Shown: positions 12,801-22,800 of the stretch, in pieces
Layout: each line of letters opens with the position of its first letter
How positions within the stretch are numbered: the first letter of the stretch is position 1
Origin: Apostichopus japonicus
Taxonomy: Eukaryota > Echinodermata > Holothuroidea > Aspidochirotida > Stichopodidae
Direction: 5' to 3'
Length of the DNA: 64,000 nt
NCBI RefSeq assembly: GCF_037975245.1
Contig: NC_092572.1
Location: 2,267,501 to 2,331,500 of the forward strand
Made by a program: the position numbers and the translations under genes
The notes under the pieces: model-generated
Seen by the model: only the letters and a program-made list of their open reading frames with translations
Told to the model about the DNA's origin: nothing
Database searches by the model: none

Positions 12801-12844
12801 AAAAGAAAATAGTAGACTGGAAGAGAGAACAAAGGAAAAAATGA
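745..12844 (+). CDS. UBE4A: Ubiquitin conjugation factor E4 A (UBE4A/Ufd2-type U-box ligase), 3' part of gene
   Basis: Eleven exons (745-862, 2160-2381, 3474-3737, 4252-4669, 5205-5397, 5895-6008, 6422-6596, 6901-6977, 7881-8132, 12212-12369, 12733-12844) splice with compatible phases into 700 codons plus TGA. The first ten or so exons form the helical Ufd2 core; for example [19 protein letters not shown] and [11 protein letters not shown] resemble vertebrate UBE4A. The last two exons form the C-terminal U-box, with [30 protein letters not shown] and [12 protein letters not shown]. The ending [18 protein letters not shown] favours UBE4A over UBE4B. U-box proteins bind an E2 and extend or initiate ubiquitin chains without zinc. 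Human UBE4A is about 1066 aa, so roughly 360 N-terminal residues should lie upstream of the window. Oddity: the penultimate intron (8133-12211) is filled by about 40 copies of the exon 3' end plus donor, and the stop codon is the first triplet of another tandem array. Family assignment is firm; exon ends rest on GT-AG and reading phase. Confidence 0.95.
1503..1905. repeat. AT-rich degenerate TATAGAG repeat
   Basis: Irregular tandem copies of TATAGAGTATATATAGAGAGAAATTATA-like sequence (~34-40 bp) inside the UBE4A intron between 863 and 2159. The rest of that intron shows nothing recognisable. Confidence 0.8.
2160..2381 (+). CDS. UBE4A: UBE4A exon b
   Basis: Acceptor CTTCCTAACAG, donor GTATGT. 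It encodes [20 protein letters not shown] and ends VGVHTRG. Phase 1 at both ends joins its neighbours exactly. Confidence 0.9.
2544..2785. repeat. 20-bp minisatellite
   Basis: About twelve copies of ATTAGTTTTGTCTCCATAAG with point changes, in the UBE4A intron 2382-3473. Confidence 0.88.
2980..3395. repeat. ~26-30 bp minisatellite
   Basis: About fifteen copies of a unit with TATGTTACAGAACC followed by TACAATATCATAT, in the same intron. Each copy carries an ACAG that resembles an acceptor core without a pyrimidine tract. Confidence 0.88.
3474..3737 (+). CDS. UBE4A: UBE4A exon c
   Basis: Acceptor CTTCTTTTCTAG, donor GTGAGT. It encodes [20 protein letters not shown] and a leucine-rich helical stretch with [20 protein letters not shown]. 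Phase 1 to 1. Confidence 0.92.
4252..4669 (+). CDS. UBE4A: UBE4A exon d (longest core exon)
   Basis: Acceptor TTTTCTTTTAG, donor GTAAGT. It encodes [20 protein letters not shown] and [20 protein letters not shown], typical Ufd2-core helices. Enters in phase 1 and leaves in phase 2. Confidence 0.93.
4857..5131. repeat. 55-bp tandem repeat, 5 copies
   Basis: Five copies spaced exactly 55 bp apart, each with CCACAGACTGCATGGGATCA and AAACATTAACAGTGTTTTA. Located in the UBE4A intron 4670-5204. Confidence 0.92.
5205..5397 (+). CDS. UBE4A: UBE4A exon e
   Basis: Acceptor TAATCTTTCAG, donor GTATCA. It encodes [20 protein letters not shown], then [19 protein letters not shown] and ends KHKNCFK. The open frame continues past the donor but loses family resemblance there. 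Confidence 0.92.
5686..5740 (+). repeat. Hammerhead-like hairpin motif, Penelope-type relic
   Basis: Reads TTTGAAGAAT, a short hairpin around CCCCTGTTAGGATC, then AGAATGTCAGGCC. This is a degenerate form of the arrangement at 34299-34337. It lies in a UBE4A intron. Confidence 0.45.
5895..6008 (+). CDS. UBE4A: UBE4A exon f
   Basis: Acceptor TTTCTCAG, donor GTAAGT, 38 codons in phase 0. It encodes [20 protein letters not shown], a strongly conserved Ufd2 segment. Confidence 0.93.
6422..6596 (+). CDS. UBE4A: UBE4A exon g
   Basis: Acceptor AAATTCATAG, donor GTAAAC. It encodes [13 protein letters not shown], a Gln/Glu-rich linker and [18 protein letters not shown]. Ends in phase 1. Confidence 0.92.
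6901..6977 (+). CDS. UBE4A: UBE4A exon h (short)
   Basis: A 77-nt exon between TTTGTCAG and GTTAGT. It encodes [20 protein letters not shown] followed by DFLLKL. It is too short to stand out as an open frame but is required to restore phase 0. Confidence 0.88.
7881..8132 (+). CDS. UBE4A: UBE4A exon i, source of the 84-bp array
   Basis: Acceptor CTTATCGCAG; 84 codons in phase 0. It encodes [20 protein letters not shown] and ends [12 protein letters not shown]. Its last ~57 nt plus the GTTTGT donor are repeated downstream about 40 times, so the donor really used may be this one or any later copy. Confidence 0.9.
8133..11450. repeat. 84/79-bp array carrying repeated exon end plus splice donor
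   Basis: About forty tandem copies of an 84-bp unit: 27 nt of intron-like sequence starting with the GTTTGTTATATC donor, then 57 nt homologous to the last 19 codons of the preceding UBE4A exon. Many units are a 79-bp variant lacking 5 bp after CATTGA, which shifts the frame. Retaining the first unit as coding would give a quick stop (ending IDGGTGEIQ). Parts of the array are higher-order repeats; for example 9900-10320 and 10310-10680 share the same variant order. Confidence 0.95.
11886..12211. repeat. ~193-bp direct duplication of intron 3' end including acceptor
   Basis: CCAGGTCAAACTTCTGGTAA at about 11886 recurs at about 12081. Both copies run through TAGCAGCTAGCTGTCTTAT to a CAGGAGTTTG acceptor and exon start. 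The second copy is the real exon; the first continues GTTGTACC and is a decoy. From 11451 to 11885 I see only intron sequence. A C-run at 12047-12060 separates the copies. Confidence 0.88.
12212..12369 (+). CDS. UBE4A: UBE4A exon j, first half of U-box
   Basis: Acceptor ACATATAACAG, donor GTAAGC. It encodes a charged linker [20 protein letters not shown], then [20 protein letters not shown] and [10 protein letters not shown] of the U-box. A decoy copy of its acceptor lies 192 bp upstream. Confidence 0.93.
12733..12844 (+). CDS. UBE4A: UBE4A last exon, second half of U-box and stop
   Basis: Acceptor TCTACCCAACAG. It encodes [20 protein letters not shown], then [17 protein letters not shown] and TGA (12842-12844). 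No AATAAA lies close downstream. Confidence 0.93.
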
Positions 12845-13465
12845 CCTGGGTCAGGAGGGACACAATGTGACCTGGGTCACAGGGTGTATACAATGTGACC
12901 TGGGTCAGGAGGTATACAATGTGACCTGGGTCACAGGGTGTATACAATGTGACCTGGGTCAGGAGGTACACAATGTGACCTGGGTCACAGGGGGTATACA
13001 ATGTGACCTGGGTCAGGAGGTATACAATGTGACCTGGGTCACAGGGTGTATACAATGTGACCTGGGTCAGGAGGTATACAATGTGACCTGGGTCACAGGG
13101 TGTATACAATGTGACCTGGGTCAGGAGGTACACAACCTGACCAAGGTCACAGGAGGTATACAACCTGAATGCATCAGGAGGTACACAATGTGACCTGGGT
13201 CACAGCAGGTACACAATGTGACCTGTGTCAGGAAGTACACAATGTGACCTGGATCACAGGAAGTACACAATGTGACCTGGGTCACAGGAGGTATACAACC
13301 TAACCTAGGTCACAAGGTATACAACATGACCTGTGTCAGGGGGTACACAATGTGACCTGGGTCACTGGAGGTATACAACCTGACCTAGGTCACAAGGTAC
13401 ACAACATGACCTGTGTCACGGGGTACACAATGTGACCTGGGTCACAGGAAGTATACAACTCTTCC
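12842..13465. repeat. Minisatellite of TGACCTGGGTCA palindromes starting at the UBE4A stop
   Basis: Over twenty units alternate between about 26 and 28 bp (TGACCTGGGTCAGGAGG and TGACCTGGGTCACAGGGTG, each followed by TATACAATG). TGACCT and GGTCA form a near-perfect everted repeat of the nuclear-receptor half-site AGGTCA with no spacer; the copy at about 13380 is the exact palindrome TGACCTAGGTCA. The first TGA is the UBE4A stop codon, so the array sits in the 3' UTR or immediate downstream DNA. Confidence 0.93.
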
Positions 13466-15065
13466 AGTATCCTGTTACTGTGATCTGCCTGTACTTGTGC
13501 CTGTTGCTTCATGATGGCTTTTCTGTGTGTTAATTAAGCAAATGCTGTGGAAGTGCTAGAGAAGGAATGGTTAGCTGTGAAACTGTTTTATGATATCACC
13601 AGAGATGAAGACTGTTGTTCAATGCCCCATTCCATCCTCCACTTGCAGTAATTTAAATCCAAAAGCTTTTATTTAAGCAATGAAATGGCTTTTGCAGCAG
13701 TGTTCCCATAAACATTATGTTCTTATGTTTAACTGGCATTTTAATATGTTTGGATTTAATAATTCTAACCTCTGGGGTGAGAAAACCAGAATTGGGGGAT
13801 CCTACCAGGTGTGAGACCGATCGTGATAGTATTCAGCAAGGATTAAGAAAACATCTCTAACAATGTAAGTGAAGTTTTCTTTAGGTTGTTTTAAATTGAG
13901 TTTCCACTGGAATTATTGTCCCGCCACATTGACTCTTGTCTAAATTTGTGGAAGTCCTTGAGGGGAAAACTGGCCAATTCAATCAAACTTTCTTGTAGGA
14001 CAATATACCACCAATTACTACATATTTACCTATGTATATTAATAGACATGTTGATATGTTTAGACCTCCACAGTGTTAAAGAGGTACATTTCATGTGACT
14101 TTCTGTTATCTTTAAAGATTTTGTGATTGCAATATCATCATGAGTTTATGCTTATTTATAGAAATTTTATCCGGATTTTAATTTTTTTTAATAACAGTTC
14201 CTTTCACATAAAGTTGGGACATCTTTTATCCTTCACAGTTGTTTTGCTTTATCAAGTATTATGTTCCTGTTTACTTTTCAGTTAGTTCTTCTCACACATT
14301 TAAAGTTAGCTAAGTATTATGGGTGTCATGTAGCCATAGGTACTGGGAAACATTTCTTCAATATACATAGATGTTTTAATCTTTGTCATTAAGCCATATT
14401 CAAGTTTTGGTCAGTGATATTATAGCTGGTATCTAATGAATGAAAGCAATGTTGATTAAACAATTATGTAACACCTGCCTAGTATTCCTAGTCTACTGAA
14501 AGTAATTCTCGCTGGTCGTTGTTGTGATAAACGTACAGACCAAGTATCAAGTGAGGCAAGGGATGATAGTGTTCATGAAGAAATGCTAAAAATTGTGTTT
14601 TCTTTTTGTCTGTTTTTAAATTTCATTTGAATGAGATGAGAGATGTGTGAAGAAAGTACAAACTACAAAGTCATCAAAAAATAAACTTGAAAATAAAACA
14701 ATTAAGATATTGATGATGAGGTCATGCATTGCTATAAAAATTGATTAATATTCTATATTAATTGTTGTGATGATACATTTGTCTACTTAGGATTAGAGTG
14801 CCGTTACTTGAAAAAAAAATATTATGCAGGTATTAATTGGGTATTCAGAAATGTAAATGAAACAAAGCCATGATAAATTTGAGTAGCTCTAGTGACAATA
14901 AGTTGGATGTTTTTTTAATGCTGGTATTATCAATCTATTGTTCCACTAAGCTCATTGTGGTGTTATTGTAGTTCTGTATTGTATCTAAGAGATGAAATAG
15001 AATTTAGGTAAACTACCAGAAGACAATTGAGTGAAAAATTATAAAGATTTATTATTAAATTATTT
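13466..15065. other. AT-rich spacer, no gene seen
   Basis: Single-copy-looking AT-rich DNA with only short open frames. AATAAA hexamers near 14680-14695 could serve a long UBE4A 3' UTR. No coding or RNA gene could be supported. Confidence 0.5.
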
Positions 15066-15610
15066 AACAAGCCAGCAAAGAATGGAATTCCAATTAGTGA
15101 TCTGAGGATTACCAGCAAAGAAAGGTATTCCAATTAGTGATCTCAGGAATAACTAGCAAAGAATGGTATTCCAATAAGTGATCCCAGGATAAACATCTAA
15201 GAATAGTATTCCAATGAGTGATCCCAAGATTACCAGCAAAGAATGGGATTCCAATAAGTGATCTCAGGATTACCAGCAAAGAATGGGAATCTAATAAGTG
15301 ATCTCAGGATTACCAGCAAAGAATGGGACTCCAGTAAGTGATTTAAGGATTACTAGCAAAGAATGGGATTCCATGACGTGATCTCAGGAGTCAGGATTAC
15401 TAGCAAATAATGGGATTCCAATAAGTGATCTCAGGATTACCAGCAAAGAATGGGATTCTAGTAAGTGATTTAAGGATTACTAGCAAAGAATGGGATTCCA
15501 ATGAGTGACATCAGGATCACCAGCAAAGAATGGGATTTCAATGAGTGATCTCAGGATTACTAGCAAACAATGCGATTCCAATTAGTGATCTCAGGATTAC
15601 TAGTAATGTG
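15066..15610. repeat. 40-bp minisatellite
   Basis: About thirteen copies of a unit with ACCAGCAAAGAATGGGATTC followed by CAATAAGTGATCTCAGGATT, with substitutions and one short insertion near 15390. It lies between the convergent genes. Confidence 0.9.
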
Positions 15611-16340
15611 CTCTACTATCTCAGCTCTCCAGCCCTTACATTATGGCAAGCCTTCTAAAGCATAATAGCTATATCTCTTTGCTAGTGCCAGTCAGAAGCC
15701 AATCTTGAAATCACTGGTTTGAATCCATTAACAGATAGTTTTCTTTACCCTTTTCCAAAATAGAATTTATTAAGAGTGTATATCATCTGGGTGTGATTTT
15801 CCATCTCTTTAATGACAGATTAGCTGAAAGAACATCCCGTTGCTAGAGAATTATAATTATCCACCATATCACTACTCTGTTAAGATGTAATAGTGTCTCA
15901 TAATCTTACAGCATGAACCAGCAAGGTGTATATAAATTGTATACCGATCTGATACTATCATGTTTGACAATCTTCTTATTGGTTTATCTTTCTTATTTAG
16001 CTTCAATTCTTGACGTTAAGTTTCTTTTGTTTTTAATATTTGTGTGCAGTATCATGCCATTCAGTACTATATTAAGCTGCTAAATACTAATACATGTATT
16101 GTAATTAGTTAATTGGAATATATAAGGTAGTCAGAATGTATACACAATTAAATATAATTATATTAATTAGATTTGTGTTTTATTACTTGAAATAAATAAA
16201 TTCTCATGAATGGAATCGTCATTGCCAACAGAAAAATATGGTAAAAGAAATGTCCTTATTCACTCTTGGGATGACTCTGATGGATTATTCATTTTATCAA
16301 TGCTCTTTGTGCAAGGGTTTGGAAGAGGACAATGAAAGAC

Positions 16341-16705
16341 TGAAACAGTTCGGTCAGTCTGTGGGCCATCTCGGTTTGAAACAGTTCGGTCAGTCTGTGG
16401 GCCATCTCGGTTTGAAACAGTTCGGTCAGTCTGTGGGCCATCTCGGTTTGAAACAGTTCGGTCAGTCTGTGGGCCATCTCGGTTTGAAACAGTTCGGTCA
16501 GTCTGTGGGCCATCTCGGTTTGAAACAGTTCGGTCAGTCTGTGGGCCATCTCGGTTTGAAACAGTTCGGTCAGTCTGTGGGCCATCTCCAGTTTGATACA
16601 GTTCAGTCAGTCTGTGGGCCATCTCCGTTTGAAACAGTTGAGTCAGTCTGTGGGCCATCTCGGTTTGATACAGTTTGGTCAGTCTGTGGGCCATCTCCAT
16701 TTAAG
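16341..16705. repeat. 36-bp minisatellite, open in several frames
   Basis: Ten copies of a 36-bp unit (GTTCGGTCAGTCTGTGGGCC then ATCTCGGTTTGAAACA). The first seven are almost identical and the last three diverged. Because 36 is divisible by three, long open frames appear on both strands (for example 16238-16861 +, repeating QFGQSVGHLGLK). I see no conserved domain or splice context, so I do not call a protein. Confidence 0.92.
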
Positions 16706-16869
16706 TCTCCCCTGTCCCTCGCCCAAGGGTGTAAACACAAAACAAACATGTGTAATTATTGTAGAAGCCAAGTAAAGCAATTTTTTAAAGGTGCAAAAAA
16801 ATACACAAACATCCTGGTGTCATTTCATGCATACTTTAATTTTCAGCTCCATAAAATATAACATAGGAG

Positions 16870-18740
16870 TTATGCCATTACAAATCTGCAGATTAATGAA
16901 CACACAGCACATGTATAGATAAAGAGTGGTGGAATGAAGTACATATCATATATTCAAGGTGAGATCATTCAATGGAAGGTTGACTATAAAAGAATTCCAA
17001 CAAAAATTCCTTAGCAATTCAGAAAGAACAAAAGGCACAATTTTACAGGAGATATCCATTAACACATCAAATGTAAATAAGTTGATAAAAAGATAGGATT
17101 TGTGAAAACTATCAACTTTTTCAGCTTCCGAGGATTGGTTATATGAGAATTTAACATATAGTTTATTTCTTGCTTTCAATCAAACTATGTATTAATATTT
17201 GACATGAAAACCTGCATTTGTCAAATTTCTATTGATACTGTACTAGAGAGTTAACCAAATATATCAATCGGAAACAAACATTGTGATATGGATTTTGTGG
17301 TAAGCCTCATCGAATTACAGAAAGTAAAACAAACTGGTGGTCACTTAGTCTATGATTAAAATGGAAATGTACCAAATTTGTTAAGTTTGTATATAAATGT
17401 TAGTGTGTTGTCTTTGGAATGTGAAACATGATGAAATAGCCTTATATTTTTTATTATTAATAAATAACTTGTTTGGTTTAGATTTCATTTAAAATCATAA
17501 CAAACTCTGAATACTCAGACTCACGCTGAATGCTAAAACAGACTTGTGGTATGATGAATAACAGGTTACCCATTTTTTTCTATGGTAAACAACCATTACA
17601 AATATTTATCTTTGAATAAACGTTATTTCATACATAATATCAATAACATTAATGTTTTGAAGCACAGAAAATATGACAAAGTGTAGAAAATTATTTAAAA
17701 AGTGAACGTTTCAAGTACATCAAGGAGATTATGTGACAATTATGTGATTTCTCAAGGTTTAGCAACATGAACAGAACATTCTTAGGATTACACAATATTC
17801 AAGATGATTCAGTGAAAGGCACTATGAAAGCATTCTAATGAAATAAACTAAAGGTCATAAAATAAACAATGTTTTAAGAGAAAATGGTAGAAAAAGTTAG
17901 ATACTCCAGAACAATCAAGGTGATTTAATGTGAATGTTGAACAATGCCTCAGGGATATTATTGAGTATACAAATATGATTACTAAATAGTAATGGAGTAT
18001 GAAGTATTATGATATTCTACATATAAATATTCTGTTTATAGATTACAATAATTTCCACAATAATGTGATTTCAGTTCCATGAAGGCAATCCACTCATCAA
18101 ACTCAATCATGTTTTACCACATTCAAATTTATAATTAAATATCCAACTGATTTTTACCTCAATTATCAGCATGATTGTTAGGTCTCAGCACAGATTGATA
18201 TAACACTAATCATGTTATATGGCGAGACTCCAGTATTCTCACTGAATACTCTACACAACTGCACATTATTAAATGACTGATTGTGTTATGTCCCTGTGTA
18301 TACTCAGACACAGTGCACTGTGTCAACTAGTTAAAGATTTATTCCCTAAATAATTGAGCTCTATCTTTTACTTAAAACAGAAGTGAAACTAACAAATCTA
18401 CAAAGGCTGCTTCATTAAACTAACATGGACACATTTCTTTGGTACTTTATAAGTTGAATGGAAGAGCTATAATTGAAATAAATTGTTATCAATAAGTTCT
18501 AACAGGCATATCAACAAATACAAATATATAACTACTAGCATATATTTACAAAGCTGAAGGTAACCTTTCAACCATTCAGTAAGTATAACACAGAAATTAC
18601 TTCAAGTAAAAAACCTGTTACTAAAATATAAATATTCCTATTTCTGAAAAAAAAAAAACTTTTATATTCAAATCCAAACTTTTAGCACGAGCAGGCAGTC
18701 AAAGCACATTCACACCCTAGCTTATATACAAGCAAAACCC
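16870..18740. other. AT-rich spacer, no gene seen
   Basis: Strongly AT-rich, only trivial open frames, no recognisable repeat. It may include distal 3' UTR of the receptor gene on the - strand. Confidence 0.5.
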
Positions 18741-18753
18741 TACACAGCAGTGC

Positions 18754-18820
18754 TTAGTTTATTAAAAGGAATAAACTGTGTTATGCCTCTAGATACAGTA
18801 TATTAACTACAGTTCTTTAT
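18754..18820 (-). terminator. Candidate polyadenylation signals of the Ig/FNIII receptor gene
   Basis: TTTATT on the + strand at about 18758 and 18815 reads AATAAA on the - strand, roughly 660-720 bp beyond the receptor stop codon. The 3' end is inferred from the hexamers only. Confidence 0.35.
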
Positions 18821-19479
18821 TTTCACCAATTAAACAGATATTGCCTTCTAGTACATCTGTATTGGCCACATACCTTAATAGCTGCAAAGTACCTGAATGG
18901 ACTGCCATACAGGTTTGATCTTCAAAGTAATTCACAGTCAAACCAGACAAGTCAAGAACTAGGAAACTTGTTTTCAGTGATGCAAAATGCATTACGACAA
19001 AAAGGTAGCATTCTGACAGAAGGTGACATCTATCTGTTATAAGCATACCTTTTGAACAAAACACATGATTCAGGGCTGGATTTGAAGTTTAACAAGCCCA
19101 TCCACTTCCTTTTGCAACTTAACCTCCATCACCCCCCCTCTTTCCCCCATCCTCTTCAATTAGTGTTTTATCTAATGGAATCAATTGAATTGCTGTTACA
19201 TGTGCTTTCACTTAGTGCAGGATAACGTGTCCTGAGCTAACAGCCAAAACTATTCTGAGCATTTTAACAAACTTGCTGCCCAAATGTTCCACACTTGACC
19301 TGAAGTTTGTAGGCCTTTATGGCTATTTTCTTATCTCTCAATTTGTTTGCTTAAATGTTGGCTATAGATGCACACTACTCCACTTCATTTTTAACCTGTT
19401 CGTTGGATATGGTTGTAAAGTAAAAAGGAAAGCTATGGGTAAATGAGCTAAGGCATAGATATGTCCAATAGTGTTCTCA

Positions 19480-19871
19480 CTAGTACAACACAGCACTCTC
19501 ACCATGTTTAGCTCTTGATGGGCCCGCCACATCCTCCTCTGGATAAGGAATCTCATCCAAAGATGACTTGCGTCTCCTGGAGAACCTTCCTGGTAAGTTA
19601 AACATGTCCGTGACGGATATCTTATGTCTGTATCCGATATCAAAGTCCCTGTCTCTCTCTTTCTGTTCCTGTTTCTCTTGTCTCTTCTTCTTCTGCCTGG
19701 CTTTCTTATTTACTTTCTCCTGTTTGGTGTTGTCTTTAACCACCACAACATCTCCAGCCAGTATGATGCTGGTGTCAGCATTAGGGTAAATGGGAAAATC
19801 CCCATCCAATGTTGAATCCTTAGTACTGTCTGGGTCAGTCAAATCTAAGGTGGTGTTTGGTGTTTCATCGT
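19480..19871 (-). CDS. Receptor exon 23, C-terminal cytoplasmic tail and stop
   Basis: Acceptor CCCAACAG. It encodes DDETPNTTLDLTDPDSTKDS, a basic stretch KKARQKKKRQEKQEQKERDR, GYRHKISVTDMFNLPGRFSR and RRKSSLDEIPYPEED, ending HGESAVLY and TAG at 19482-19480. RRRKSS resembles an AGC-kinase site. Confidence 0.8.
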
Positions 19872-22800
19872 CTGTTGGGAACATTAAAACACTCCTTAAG
19901 ACAGATTGGGTGGAGCAGAAGTTATTACTTCCTTGCTATAGCTTCATTACTCCCTTTGTAGGTCTCTAAGACAGATTGGGTGGAGCAAAGATTATTACTT
20001 TCTTGTCATAGCTTCATTACTCTCTTAGCTTGTAGGTCACATTCCAGAGTATAAGTTTTTTTTTTATCCTTCCTAGTTTGTTGTTTTGTTTATGTAATAA
20101 AAAAAGTAATTTTCCAGATGCTTCACCTGCAAAGTATTTTACCAGTCATTAAAGAGTCAACAAATCTTGTATCAGAATTTCTAGCATATTTGTGTGAAAT
20201 ATTGATGATCCTTGATTCCAATCTACCATTGAAAGGACACACCTGAAGGCATACTTCATACAGAATCTATTATATCAAATGCCAGGTGTAAAAAGAAATG
20301 TTTCAAGAAGCAAAAAGAAACACTTCATTTGATGGTATATGTTGACTGGCAAAATTCTCTGTCCTGACGAATATTATTTTGTGTATTCTAAAGTAGTTAT
20401 ACAAAGAAAGAAATCAAAAGCTATAATTTATATTGCACAAAAACAGTAACTTCATGAAAGAAGGAATTAAGTACATTCTTATTACCTTGTTGATGATCAC
20501 TGATTATATCTTTGCGTCTTACTGGACGAGGAGGGTCACTGTCTTCTCCTAAAACTGCTTTCTTAACTAAGACTACATCTGGATTCATTGGACTAGTAAA
20601 CAAGACAACAAGAACATGGAAATGATATCATGTAAGTTGATAAATATTAATTTTTACTTTCACATAATGGATGCTTACTCAGAGAAAACAGAGAAGACCA
20701 GTAGAGTAAAAACAAATACACGATTTTATAAACCAATTTTGAAACCAGTTGAAAATCTGTTAAAAGCAACCTACTTTGCATATAATGTCAGGGCAGAAAT
20801 TTATTATTGTTATTTATCATAATACTAATGAAGATGGATTTAAAGCACTTTGGAAGAAAGATGGAACTTGTAGTCTACATGGCACATTCCTTTATGTGAA
20901 ACCAAAGGTAAGTGAATTATGCTTAATAAACATTAATTTTAACAATCCCCAAACAAATTGCTGTACATTAAAGTAACACTCACAATGCTACAAACTATCA
21001 TATCTTGGAATAATTTCAAAATGATACTTTCAAAAGGACAAATTCAAAACCATAAACAAATTTGAAATGAACTTACTCTTTATAGATTAGATCATCATTC
21101 CGTTTCTTCTTTTTCTTCTTCTTTTTCTCAGATTTGATTCCTTCTGACATAAGATGGCTGCCAGCTCTTGCTTCAGTGACTTCTGTCTTGGCCAAGTCAT
21201 AAGCAGAGTCGTTTGACATCAAAGTATCTCCTGGGTCGTAATTCTCATTCACTATGGCCACCTCATAGGTACCTTTCTTCTCAGACCCGCTATCATCCAC
21301 AGTGGAATTAAGAGAAATGGTTTCCCCATATGAAAATCTGCTTTGGTTAATTGCCATGCAAATTGTATGCATGATTCATGCATAGTCATATGATTGTTTA
21401 ATATTTATGTTTTAAGTGGGAATGATGTAAGTGGTGATTTGTGGATGGTAGTAAGAAGAGTTAGTCAGGTTATCGTGAATGCATGAGAAAGATATTTAAT
21501 AGCAGTTTTAATAGAAAAGGGGCAAAGTGGTATTAAGAGAATTATTATTTATATTAGCAAAGTTAAAAATGAAAGGAGACATGCATTTTATGTCAGAAAG
21601 CAAAGAAAGAGATCAATGGAGATGAAGAGATTTGGCCACGTAATTAAATTAATTTATAATTAAAAAAGAAACAAAACATAATCAGACAAAATAAACAAAA
21701 CAACGAACAATTTCATGGAAGGTATTAATTGTGGGTGAACAGATATTCATTGTGAGTACAAAGTAGGTATAATGAAATAAACGGTGAAAAACAGGATTGG
21801 GATATCATGAATATTTATGAGAACAGAGCAAGACATGACAATGTGCAATGGAATAAATATATATAACATTTATTTAGACATTGTGATTAAAATAAAGCAA
21901 GATAATTGTGCAGTTCAAAGTGTATGAGTGAATAAAATAAATGTGTAAATAAGAGAGAATAATGAGAGGTCAAGATATTAGTTCATGCATATGCATGAGA
22001 CAAGGAAATATGTTAATTTGATACAGCATGCAGAAGCAATGCAATAGGAGTCAGAGAAAGAGAAAGACAGAAATTACCATCAGTTGAAATTATCCAAAGG
22101 TTTAAAGAAGAGAGATTATCAGCTTTAAGATAAAATGTCTGGAGAGTCAAAAAGAGGTATTTCAAGAAATGAAGAGAGAAACAGAAAGAAGTTAGAAACA
22201 GCAGATTGTGAAAGTGACCTTCAAGTAAGATATGCCTATCATATACTGTCCAGAAGAAAAGCAACACTATTGCTTACAACTGATTTTATGTGCTTCATTC
22301 TATCATCAACCCACGGCAAGATATATGAAACACATGCATGAATTCCATACAAGGAACAGACCAATACAGATTTATAATGATTAGGCTTTCACTTAACTTG
22401 CTAGTTATCTAGTTCACTGGCTAACTGCTTAATCCCACATAGATATTACTGTGACACAGAGATTACTGTGACAAGTACACTGGTATACAAGTATACTGTA
22501 CACAAGTATACTGTATTACTGGTATAAAAGCATACTGTATACCGGTATACAAGTATACTGTACACAAGTATACTGTATTACTGGTATACAAGTATATTGT
22601 ATACCGGTATACAAGTATACTGTACACAAGTATACTGTATTACTGGTATAAAAACATACTGTATACCGGTATACAAGTATACTGTACACAAGTATACTGT
22701 ATTACTGGTATACAAGTATATTGTATACCGGTATACAAGTATACTGTACACAAGTATACTGTATTACTGGTATAAAAACATACTGTATACCGGTATACAA

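Noticed and set aside
12765-13193. Frames repeating NVTWVTGCIQCDLGQEV or YTPCDPGHIVYLLTQVTL
   Set aside because: Artefacts of the TGACCT minisatellite downstream of the UBE4A stop.
19568-19815. Hydrophobic + strand frames with SLFLFLFLLSLLLLPGFL
   Set aside because: Antisense of the lysine/arginine-rich cytoplasmic tail exon; apparent membrane helices come from complementary codons.
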